Source of the DNA: an uncultured Candidatus Udaeobacter sp. | GTDB taxonomy: Bacteria; Verrucomicrobiota; Verrucomicrobiia; Chthoniobacterales; UBA10450 | Direction: 5' to 3' | Length of the DNA stretch: 7,311 nucleotides | Assembly (NCBI GenBank): GCA_955652245.1 | Contig: CATPAV010000058.1 | Location: 1 to 7,311, forward strand | Shown here: positions 1-5,486 of the stretch, piece by piece | How the letters are laid out: each line of letters opens with the position of its first letter | Position numbering within the stretch: the stretch's first letter is position 1 | Position numbers and translations under genes: made by a program | Notes under the pieces: generated by a model | What the model was told of the DNA's origin: nothing | Databases searched by the model: none | The model's input: the letters and a program-made list of their open reading frames with translations, nothing else

Positions 1-31
1 ATTCTATTCAGCTCGTCATTTTCGGATAAAC

Positions 32-57
32 TGTAGCGACGCGCCTGTGGCGCGTCG
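32..57 (-). repeat. REP-like palindrome, copy A
   Basis: An 8-bp perfect inverted repeat (GACGCGCC / GGCGCGTC) with a 3-nt loop occupies 38-56. It is preceded on the + strand by GTAG at 33-36. The reverse complement of 32-57 matches 3124-3149 at 25 of 26 positions, so this is a dispersed element and not a chance hairpin. The order GTAG, one base, then GC-rich hairpin is that of bacterial REP elements mobilised by REP-associated tyrosine transposases. No such transposase lies in this window. There is no T-run after the stem, so it is not an obvious intrinsic terminator. Orientation is assigned relative to copies B and C. Confidence 0.75.
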
Positions 58-74
58 GAATATTCGTTATCATG

Positions 75-100
75 GACGGCCCACAGGGCCGTGGCTACAA
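75..100 (+). repeat. REP-like palindrome, copy B (diverged stem)
   Basis: The stem ACGGCCC (76-82), loop ACA (83-85) and stem GGGCCGT (86-92) are followed by CTACAA at 95-100. Aligned to the copy at 3125-3150 it has the same plan: 8-nt arm, ACA, 8-nt arm, one base, CTACAA. Two adjacent stem positions differ, and the opposite arm carries the matching changes, so pairing is kept. The outermost pair is lost (G75 opposite G93). It lies 17 bp from copy A in the opposite orientation, so the two form an inverted REP doublet upstream of serA. Confidence 0.65.
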
Positions 101-102
101 CA

Positions 103-137
103 TTGAGCGTTGGACGTTGAGCGTTGGACGTTGGAGC
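103..137 (+). repeat. Heptad tandem repeat before serA
   Basis: Two perfect 14-bp units (TTGAGCGTTGGACG) occupy 103-116 and 117-130. At finer scale the stretch is five 7-bp units: TTGAGCG, TTGGACG, TTGAGCG, TTGGACG, TTGGAGC. The array starts 2 bp after copy B of the REP-like hairpin and ends 13 bp before the serA start codon. It contains no stop codon in the serA frame, which makes the serA reading frame look longer upstream than it probably is. Function is unknown. Slippage-prone length variation would alter the serA leader. Confidence 0.7.
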
Positions 138-150
138 TTGCTGTTGTTGT

Positions 151-1743
151 ATGACCGCACCGAAGATTCTGATCGCTGACTCCATCTCGCAGCGCGGAAT
201 TGATGAACTCAGCCGAGAGGGCGCGCTCGATATCACGCTTAGACCGGGCCTGAGCGAAACAGAGCTGATCGAAATTATTCCCGAGTTCAGCGCGATCGTG
301 GTCCGCAGCCAAACAAAAGTGACTGCGGATGTGTTGAACGCCGGCACAAGCCTTCGTGTCGTTGGCCGCGCCGGCGTTGGAGTGGACAACGTAGATGTTG
401 AGGCGGCGACCCGGTGCGGCGTGCTTGTGCTCAATGCGCCGGGAGGAAATACCGTCTCGACCGCTGAACATGCATTCTCACTGTTGCTGAGCGTGGCCCG
501 GAAAATTCCGCAAGCCGATGCAGCCGTACGCGGCAAGAATTGGGACCGGAAAAATTTCGAAGGCGTGGAGCTTTACAACAAAACGCTCGGCGTCATCGGC
601 ATGGGTCGGATCGGAAGCGAGCTGAGCCGACGCGCGATTGCGTTCGGCATGCGCGTGATCGCTTACGATCCATATCTCTCCGCGACACGCGCTCGAAGTT
701 TGCAAGTTGAACTTGTCGATGAACTGGATGATCTGCTCGCAACTTCCGATTTCATTTCGTTGCACACCCCGCTCACGCCGGAAACGCGACACATTCTCGA
801 CGCAGTGCGTTTGGAAAGAACAAAACGCGGCGTGCGCATTATCAATTGCGCTCGAGGAGGCCTCCTTGACGAAATCGCGCTCGCAAATGCGTTGCAAGAT
901 CGACACGTGGCCGCCGCAGCTCTCGATGTCTTTGAAATTGAGCCATTACCGAATGATTCGCCGCTTCGTTCCGCGCCGAATCTTGTTCTCACGCCGCATC
1001 TGGGCGCTTCCACTGCCGAAGCGCAGGAAAGTGTCGGAATTGAGATTGCGCAATCCATTCGCGCCGCATTGCTCGAAGGTACGATCCGCAACGCCGTCAA
1101 CATGCCAAATCTCGACGCAAGAACACTGGCGATCATCGGGCCACATCTGCGCTTCGGCGAGAAACTCGGCCGGTTTCTCTCCCAAATTGCGCCGAAACGC
1201 GTCGATACATTGAACGTCAACTACAGCGGAAAAGTAAACGAAGTGGACACGACCGTGATTACACGTTCGGTGTTGAAAGGTTTTTTGCAGGGCGCTGGTG
1301 GCACCGACGTCAACGAGGTGAATGCGCCGGCATTTGCCGAAAGTCTCGGCCTAAAAGTTACGGAATCGCGATTGAGCGCCCTCGGGGATTACACCGATTT
1401 ACTGGAACTATCGGCAACAGCTGAAGGCAAAATGGTTTCTGTGGGCGGCGCATTTTTTGGGGCAACGCCTCGGATCGTCAGCATCAACAGCCGCCCGGTG
1501 GAAGCGCGGCCGCACGGTGTCGTGCTCGTTCTCGAAAACACGGACCGGCCGGGGATGGTTGGACGAATCGGCAATTTGCTCGGCGATCATGGCGTGAATA
1601 TTGCCACGATGTCACTCAGCCGAAATCAGGCCGGTGGCATGGCGCTTACCGTGTTGAACCTGGATACTACGCCAGACGAGTCGTTGCTTGAGGAAATCCG
1701 GGCGAGCGAAGACATCCACTCCGCGCAGGTGATCGAACTCTAG
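151..1743 (+). CDS. serA: D-3-phosphoglycerate dehydrogenase, long ACT-domain form
   Basis: This enzyme oxidises 3-phosphoglycerate with NAD+, the first committed step of serine synthesis in the cytoplasm. At 530 residues it has the usual length of the long (type 1) family. The order is substrate domain, NAD-binding domain (about 100-285), substrate domain closing with the allosteric intervening domain (about 320-450), and C-terminal ACT domain (about 456-530). The nucleotide-binding motif is G150-M-G152-R-I-G155. The catalytic set is visible as R235 (NCARGG), E264 (FEIEP) and H283 (TPHLGAST). The ACT domain suggests serine feedback control. The start is ATG 151. The frame stays open to a TTG at 124, but that would add MDVGACCCC translated from the tandem repeat, so I reject it. 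GGAG at 133-136 is 14 nt away, too far for a clean ribosome binding site. The stop overlaps that of a convergent gene remnant. No lesion was seen. Confidence 0.95.
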   Translation: MTAPKILIADSISQRGIDELSREGALDITLRPGLSETELIEIIPEFSAIVVRSQTKVTADVLNAGTSLRVVGRAGVGVDNVDVEAATRCGVLVLNAPGGNTVSTAEHAFSLLLSVARKIPQADAAVRGKNWDRKNFEGVELYNKTLGVIGMGRIGSELSRRAIAFGMRVIAYDPYLSATRARSLQVELVDELDDLLATSDFISLHTPLTPETRHILDAVRLERTKRGVRIINCARGGLLDEIALANALQDRHVAAAALDVFEIEPLPNDSPLRSAPNLVLTPHLGASTAEAQESVGIEIAQSIRAALLEGTIRNAVNMPNLDARTLAIIGPHLRFGEKLGRFLSQIAPKRVDTLNVNYSGKVNEVDTTVITRSVLKGFLQGAGGTDVNEVNAPAFAESLGLKVTESRLSALGDYTDLLELSATAEGKMVSVGGAFFGATPRIVSINSRPVEARPHGVVLVLENTDRPGMVGRIGNLLGDHGVNIATMSLSRNQAGGMALTVLNLDTTPDESLLEEIRASEDIHSAQVIEL

Positions 1744-2027
1744 GCGTAAACCAGCAGATCGATTTCTTCCGGTAATGAGTTTGAGACTTCGCGGATGACG
1801 TTGCCGCGGAGAAGATTGATGAGGGCGTTGCGTTGGGGCGCACCGACGATGACGCGGGAGGCGCCGATGGTGGCAGCAACATCGACAATCGTTTCGGCAG
1901 CAGAGGGGCTGACCGCGTAACAGAAGAGTGGCGAATGATCCGCGTCAGTTTTGCTTTTTGCTTCGGCGAAGATGGTGTTGGCTTCGGGGTCTTCCTGCCA
2001 TTTGCGTTTCGCGTCCTGCTCGGTCAT
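1740..2027 (-). pseudogene. C-terminal universal-stress (Usp) domain remnant
   Basis: Read on the minus strand from 2027, this gives 95 residues that look like the end of a Usp domain. There is an acidic helix (DPEANTIFAEAK), a strand (LFCYAVSP), AETIVDVAATIGASRVIVG, and then the ATP-loop region G62-APQ...LLRG75-NV, ending PEEIDLLVYA. The canonical loop has a second glycine where Q65 stands. From memory, this resembles Usp domains fused to the end of APC-type amino-acid permeases, but I cannot confirm the parent. Everything upstream is lost: homology stops at about 2027, exactly where the KdpE-like remnant begins on the other strand. An ATG at 2027 could in principle start a short protein, but no ribosome binding site precedes it. 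The frame continues to 2108, but those extra residues are antisense to the KdpE remnant. The stop shares CTAG with serA. Confidence 0.7.
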
Positions 2028-2262
2028 GAACGGTTGCTCACGCGCGCCGGTCACGAAATGAAACTCACCGCCACCGAATATGCGCTTCTGCGATTGTTCG
2101 TTAGGCACGCCGGTCGTGTTTTAACGCACCGGCAAATCCTGCGCGAAGTTTGGGGCCCGAAATCCGAAGAACATCGACAATATCTCCGCGTTTACGTCAC
2201 GCATCTTCGGCAAAACCGAACCGGGCATCGGTTACCGTTTCGGACTCGCTTCATCAACTTAG
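2028..2262 (+). pseudogene. KdpE-like response regulator, C-terminal remnant
   Basis: This encodes the winged-helix DNA-binding domain of an OmpR-family regulator. KLTATEYALLRLF, HAGRVLTHRQILREVWGP and QYLRVYVTHLRQ closely follow KdpE, which controls kdp potassium-uptake genes. The phosphoacceptor receiver domain (about 120 residues) is absent; recognisable sequence begins at about 2028, at the edge of the minus-strand Usp remnant. A second lesion follows LRQ (ending 2213). The expected stretch of about a dozen residues is missing, and the terminal KTEPGIGYRF continues in another frame from 2212, ending at TAG 2260-2262. Both the 5' truncation and the frame-changing internal deletion argue against function. 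The frame that starts with the domain runs on to 2270 with unrelated residues. No KdpD or Kdp ATPase genes are in the window. Confidence 0.75.
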
Positions 2263-2340
2263 GAAACTAGAGCTGACGAGGTTAGCTGTCGGGCTGGAGC
2301 CATCAAATACTCTCGATGCCGCACACCGTTCGCCCCGATC
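2263..2340. other. Unassigned spacer within the gene-remnant region
   Basis: This lies between the end of the KdpE-like remnant and the transposase tail. No gene, hairpin or promoter is recognised. The piece HRSPRS, readable around 2321-2338 in a neighbouring frame, is faintly like the IHRSLR that precedes TPAMEAG in the transposase family. It may therefore be a frameshifted continuation of the insertion-sequence remnant, but the evidence is slight. Confidence 0.3.
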
Positions 2341-2421
2341 CGGATGACGCCAGCGATGGAAGCGGGCGTATCGGATCACATTTGGAGCTTGGACGACGTG
2401 ATTAAATTGTTAGGGTCGTAA
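2341..2421 (+). pseudogene. Transposase C-terminal tail remnant
   Basis: The frame reads R-MTPAMEAGVSDHIWSL-DDVIKLLGS and then TAA at 2419-2421. The pattern TPAMEAG(V/I)xDHxWSx-(D/E)-x-(V/I) is the end of a widespread DDE transposase group often labelled IS1-like. Only about 26 residues remain; the catalytic core and left end are missing, and no terminal inverted repeat could be recognised. It ends 4 bp before the ATG of the following small membrane gene, so the insertion sequence may have shaped or supplied that gene's leader. The family name is from memory of the motif and should be checked. Confidence 0.55.
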
Positions 2422-2425
2422 CCCG

Positions 2426-2776
2426 ATGATCAAGACTCTATCCACGCTGGCATTTCTCTTAGTCGCAACCACCCTTGAGGTGAGTGGGGACGCGATTGTC
2501 AGAATAGCGATATACAACCATGTCGGTATGACCCGCCTATCGCTTATGCTAGCCGGGGCGGCTCTGCTATTCGGATACGGATTTTCTCTCAATTTAGCAC
2601 CAGTGGAGTTCCGGCAGGTGGTCGGACTTTACATCGCCATCCTTTTCGTCATCTGGCAGGTGATTAATTTTCTCGTTTTCCGAACGTTGCCGAACCTACC
2701 TATTTTGCTTGGAGGCACGCTTATTGTGGCGGGCGGATTAATCGTAACGTTCTGGAAACCCACGTATTCAGCCTGA
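2426..2776 (+). CDS. Small four-helix membrane protein, YnfA/SMR-like
   Basis: The product is 116 residues and almost entirely hydrophobic, with four predicted membrane segments at about 5-25, 36-56, 64-86 and 91-110. A buried acidic residue, E18 in ATTLEVSGD, lies in the first helix. The loop SLNLAPVEF precedes helix 3 (GLYIAILFVIWQVINF), and the last helix is LLGGTLIVAGGLIVTFW. Size, helix number, the early glutamate and the closing glycine-rich helix recall the small multidrug resistance and YnfA families, where the helix-1 glutamate couples substrate to protons. Identity by eye is low, so substrate and even transport activity are inference. The start is the first ATG, 4 bp after a transposase remnant. 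No Shine-Dalgarno sequence is evident. It is followed by a 58-73-bp gap and then another small membrane gene. Confidence 0.7.
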   Translation: MIKTLSTLAFLLVATTLEVSGDAIVRIAIYNHVGMTRLSLMLAGAALLFGYGFSLNLAPVEFRQVVGLYIAILFVIWQVINFLVFRTLPNLPILLGGTLIVAGGLIVTFWKPTYSA

Positions 2777-2849
2777 AACTGTACCACTACCCCTTATACT
2801 CGTAACGATTGTCTTGCGTGTCTTCCGCAGTTAAATGCACAGAAGCATT

Positions 2850-3110
2850 ATGGACTTCACTGCTAACTCGATTATTTGGACATTGGTTATCGGCCTTGTG
2901 GTCGGTGCCATCGCGAAACTGTTGATGCCGGGAAAAGATCCCGGCGGTTGCATCATTACCATTCTGCTCGGTATCGCCGGCGCCTTTGTCGGCACTTGGA
3001 TCGGTCGTCTCTTCGCGGGCGAGAATTACGTCGCTGGTTGGATCATGTCGATCGTGGGCGCGATGATTTTGCTCTTGCTCTACCGATTGATTTTTAGGCG
3101 AAGGATGTAA
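2850..3110 (+). CDS. GlsB/YeaQ/YmgE family stress-response membrane protein
   Basis: This is an inner-membrane protein of 86 residues with three predicted helices. It carries the family signature: GLVVGAIAKLLMPGKDPGG, then LLGIAGAFVGTWIGRLF, then WIMSIVGAMILLLLYRLIF ending in RRRM. It matches E. coli YeaQ in length and layout (Pfam transglycosylase-associated protein). The family is induced by general stress in several bacteria, but its biochemical role is not established and the old transglycosylase label is not a demonstrated activity. ATG 2850 (MDFTANS) fits family N-termini. An in-frame ATG at 2835 would add MHRSI and cannot be excluded. TATACT at 2795-2800 resembles a -10 box but has no convincing -35 partner. 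A REP-like hairpin begins 14 bp after the stop. Confidence 0.9.
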   Translation: MDFTANSIIWTLVIGLVVGAIAKLLMPGKDPGGCIITILLGIAGAFVGTWIGRLFAGENYVAGWIMSIVGAMILLLLYRLIFRRRM

Positions 3111-3123
3111 GCGAGGGCGTTTT

Positions 3124-3150
3124 CGACGCGCCACAGGCGCGTCCCTACAA
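3124..3150 (+). repeat. REP-like palindrome, copy C
   Basis: The arms GACGCGCC (3125-3132) and GGCGCGTC (3136-3143) pair perfectly around the loop ACA, and CTACAA follows at 3145-3150. It is the reverse complement of copy A at 32-57 with one mismatch, and it shares the plan of copy B. It sits between two + strand genes, a typical location for REP elements. The stem could slow exonucleases or transcription, but there is no U-tract to make a standard terminator. Confidence 0.75.
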
Positions 3151-3218
3151 GATTGATATGGCATTCGCAAGAGGCGGATGGTTGCTCTGTCGCGCGAATG
3201 GCAGATTGTCATTGCTTC

Positions 3219-4169
3219 ATGCCCGCGCCGACAAAAATTTGGATCATCGTCGCCTTCGCCGCTCTCTATTTGATTTGGGGTTCAACTTACCTTGGAATTC
3301 GGTTTGCGATTGAAACGATTCCGCCATTTTTGATGGCGGGTACCCGGTTCCTGATCGCGGGTCTGATCATGTACTCGATCGCTTGGTCGCAAGGCATCGT
3401 TAAATGGAGCTGGGCGAACTGGCGCACGTCGTTGGTTATCGGAGCCTGTTTGCTTCTGGGCGGAAATGGCGGAGTTACGATTTCTGAAAAGTATATCGAG
3501 TCGGGTTTAGCGGCAGTCATCGTGGCGGTCGTTCCGATTTACATCGTCGTTCTGGGGTGGGTGACTGGAATGGCGCCAAGACCGACAGCAGTTGTTTGGC
3601 TCGGCCTGGTGGGAGGCTTTGTTGGCGTTGGGATTTTACTTGGCCCGTCGTTGCGGTTTTCCTCAAACGACCCACACCACCCCGCTATCGGAATGTCGAT
3701 CCTGCTTGTTTCATCTTTCCTCTGGTCGGCGGGATCGTTGTATTCACGGGCGGCGAAACATGCGGCCTCCCCATTTTTGACCGCAGCCCAACAGATGATT
3801 TGCGGGGGAATGCTCCTGTTGCTTACCGGCGCGTTGACTGGCGAAACGCGACGTTTCCATCCAGGTTCGGTGTCGATCTTGTCGGTGGCTTCGTTTGCTT
3901 ATTTGGTCATCATTGGGGCCGTGGTTGGATACACCGCTTACATCTGGCTGTTGCGCCATTGTGATCCTGCCAAAGTCGCCACGTATGCCTACGTCAATCC
4001 GATCGTAGCAGTTCTGCTCGGCGCCGCTTTTGCCGGGGAAACTTTGACCATGCGAACTTTAATCGCTGCCGCTCTTATCATCGGTTCAGTGGCAATGGTG
4101 ATTACTGCGCAGCAGTTAAGAGCGAGAATGGAACCGCCAATTAGCGCAACGGTTGCGCCCGCCGACTGA
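3219..4169 (+). CDS. DMT-superfamily (EamA) transporter, YedA-like
   Basis: An inner-membrane protein of 316 residues with about ten helices, formed by two EamA repeats (roughly 8-140 and 157-297). It follows YedA closely in order and spacing: LYLIWGSTYLGIRFAIE with PPFLMAGTRF near the N-terminus, GNGGVTISEKYIESGLAAVI at 82-101, SFLWSAGSLYSR at 166-177, then YAYVNPIVAVLLG (256-268) and GETL (273-276). YedA-type proteins export small metabolites, often amino acids or related compounds; the substrate here cannot be read from sequence. The start is ATG 3219 (MPAPTKIW), because this is where family similarity begins. The frame stays open upstream to a TTG at 3153, directly after the REP-like hairpin, but those residues look non-coding. 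The next gene starts 5 bp after the stop, implying one transcript. Confidence 0.9.
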   Translation: MPAPTKIWIIVAFAALYLIWGSTYLGIRFAIETIPPFLMAGTRFLIAGLIMYSIAWSQGIVKWSWANWRTSLVIGACLLLGGNGGVTISEKYIESGLAAVIVAVVPIYIVVLGWVTGMAPRPTAVVWLGLVGGFVGVGILLGPSLRFSSNDPHHPAIGMSILLVSSFLWSAGSLYSRAAKHAASPFLTAAQQMICGGMLLLLTGALTGETRRFHPGSVSILSVASFAYLVIIGAVVGYTAYIWLLRHCDPAKVATYAYVNPIVAVLLGAAFAGETLTMRTLIAAALIIGSVAMVITAQQLRARMEPPISATVAPAD

Positions 4170-4174
4170 GCACA

Positions 4175-5356
4175 ATGAAAAACGAAAACCCATCGGGCGG
4201 GGCGAAAGATCGACAACAAACGGTCGATGTGGTCAAGCGAAATTGGCGCGCGGAGGTTGAGACGGCGCAGGTCTATCGCGATTTGGCCGCGCATGAAAAA
4301 GACGAGAAGCGCCGGGGAATTTTGTTGCGCATGGCGGAAGCAGAGGAACGCCACGCGCAGCGCTGGGAAAAGAAACTTGTCGACCTTGGGGAGCCGATCC
4401 CGACATTCCCAGATACAGTTGGACGTCGTTTCAAACGTTGGTTGAATCGCGCGCTCGGCACCGACATCGCGATTCGTCGAATGGAAGCGACGGAAGAAAA
4501 ACAGGAGGCGCAATTTCGCGATCAACGTGACCGTGCCCTAGCCAGCGAGCACGACGTTCAGGATTTTCTCCGTGAAAGCGCGCTCGAAGAAAAGGCGCAC
4601 GCACGCGCGTTGCAAACAATGGTGCCGCAGCTGGGTCCGCGCACGGTGCTGGATACGATTCTGAAACGCGAACGATGGCACGGGCGGGGCGGCAGTTGGG
4701 TGGCGGACGCGATTTACGGCGTGAATGATGGGCTCGGCGCGGTGTTCGGAATTGTGTCGGGTGTCGCCGGCGCTACAAACAATCAGCAGCATTTCATTTT
4801 GATCTCTGGCCTTGCCGGGATGATTGCATCGTCGTTGTCGATGGGCGCTGGCGCGTATCTCGCGGTGAAAAGCGAAGGAGAAGTTTACGAGGCGGAGATC
4901 GCGCGCGAAAAAGCTGAGATCGAGGAAAATCCGGAGGAAGAAATCGAGGAGATGTCACTCTTTTATCAACTCCAGGGATTCAGTCCGGAGGAGTCGCAAA
5001 AAATGGCAGAACGTTTGGCCGAACAGCCTGAGCAAATGGTGCAAGCGATGGCGCAGAGCGAGCTTGGTCTGTCCGAACACCGTTTCCCGAATCCGTGGAA
5101 ATCGTCAGCCTCGGCCGCGATCTCCACCGCGGTCGGCGCGTTTATCCCAATCATTCCATTTTTCTTTATGAGCGGAATCGCGGCGGTTATCGCAGCATTC
5201 GCAATCAGCATCCTCGCGCATTTTGCGGTCGGTGCGCTGAAGTCGCTCATTACGATTCGCTCGTGGTGGGCCTCAGGATTGGAAATGACGCTCGTTGGAG
5301 TGATCGAAGCGGCTGTCACTTACAGTCTCGGGCTCGCCTTCGGCGCGCTGGGTTAA
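4175..5356 (+). CDS. Ferritin-like/VIT1 fusion iron transporter (MbfA-type)
   Basis: A 393-residue fusion. Residues about 15-150 form a ferritin-like (rubrerythrin-type) four-helix domain with candidate iron ligands E27 or E29, E57xxH60, E104 or E111, and E139xxH142. Residues about 174-393 form a VIT1/CCC1 transporter. Helix 1 carries NDGL with D185, matching the transport aspartate of plant VIT1. Helix 2 has SLSMGAGAYLA with M223. A long glutamate-rich cytoplasmic segment follows (about 233-310, including NPEEEIEEM), as in the VIT1 metal-binding domain, and then helices 3-5 (about 312-332, 334-356, 370-391). The same architecture is known as MbfA in Agrobacterium and Bradyrhizobium, where it exports iron and protects against iron and peroxide stress. 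Ferrous-iron export is therefore the likely role. It starts 5 bp after the DMT transporter gene, so it is probably co-transcribed. No Fur or Irr box was recognised. Confidence 0.9.
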   Translation: MKNENPSGGAKDRQQTVDVVKRNWRAEVETAQVYRDLAAHEKDEKRRGILLRMAEAEERHAQRWEKKLVDLGEPIPTFPDTVGRRFKRWLNRALGTDIAIRRMEATEEKQEAQFRDQRDRALASEHDVQDFLRESALEEKAHARALQTMVPQLGPRTVLDTILKRERWHGRGGSWVADAIYGVNDGLGAVFGIVSGVAGATNNQQHFILISGLAGMIASSLSMGAGAYLAVKSEGEVYEAEIAREKAEIEENPEEEIEEMSLFYQLQGFSPEESQKMAERLAEQPEQMVQAMAQSELGLSEHRFPNPWKSSASAAISTAVGAFIPIIPFFFMSGIAAVIAAFAISILAHFAVGALKSLITIRSWWASGLEMTLVGVIEAAVTYSLGLAFGALG

Positions 5357-5486
5357 AAGAAAGATGGAATCACGATTTTCGAGATTTATCAGAACAGGCA
5401 CAACTACTCTTCGTATCCATTTGCTTTCGCATTTTGTTTGCATATCGGTGCGTTCTCGGCATTTGCGTAATTCGCTCGAACCTCTC
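5357..5486. other. Intergenic gap before the secreted pair
   Basis: A 130-bp spacer, T-rich and AT-richer than the neighbouring genes between about 5380 and 5450. It is the only clear gap between the transporter pair and the secreted pair, so it is the likely place for a promoter of the latter. I could not fix a convincing -35/-10 pair. There is no hairpin plus T-run to end the upstream transcript. An ATG at 5364 in frame with the next gene would add 41 basic, non-signal-like residues and is judged not to be the start. Confidence 0.4.

Noticed and set aside
124..150. Upstream TTG start for serA adding MDVGACCCC
   Set aside because: The extra residues come from the heptad repeat and a TGT run, are absent from the family, and the family-like sequence begins at ATG 151.
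2028..2108. Extension of the minus-strand Usp reading frame to an ATG at 2108
   Set aside because: The added residues are the complement of the KdpE-like coding sequence and do not resemble Usp proteins.
1833..2270. A single + strand protein of about 145 residues covering the Usp and KdpE region
   Set aside because: Its first half is antisense to the Usp remnant and resembles nothing; only the part from about 2028 is KdpE-like.
2795..2800. TATACT as a -10 promoter box for the GlsB-type gene
   Set aside because: No acceptable -35 hexamer lies 16-18 bp upstream; a single hexamer match is expected by chance.
3125..3143. Intrinsic terminator after the GlsB-type gene
   Set aside because: The hairpin is strong but no T-run follows on either strand, and the sequence is a dispersed repeat; a REP-like element explains it better.
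3153..3218. N-terminal extension of the DMT transporter from TTG 3153
   Set aside because: The polar, cysteine-containing residues precede a normal family N-terminus at ATG 3219, and the segment adjoins the REP-like repeat.
3557..3964. Long alternative frames inside the DMT transporter gene
   Set aside because: They are shadows of the real gene, lack recognisable domains, and overlap it completely.
5364..5486. Longer start for the LolA-like protein at ATG 5364
   Set aside because: It would bury the clear signal peptide behind 41 basic residues.
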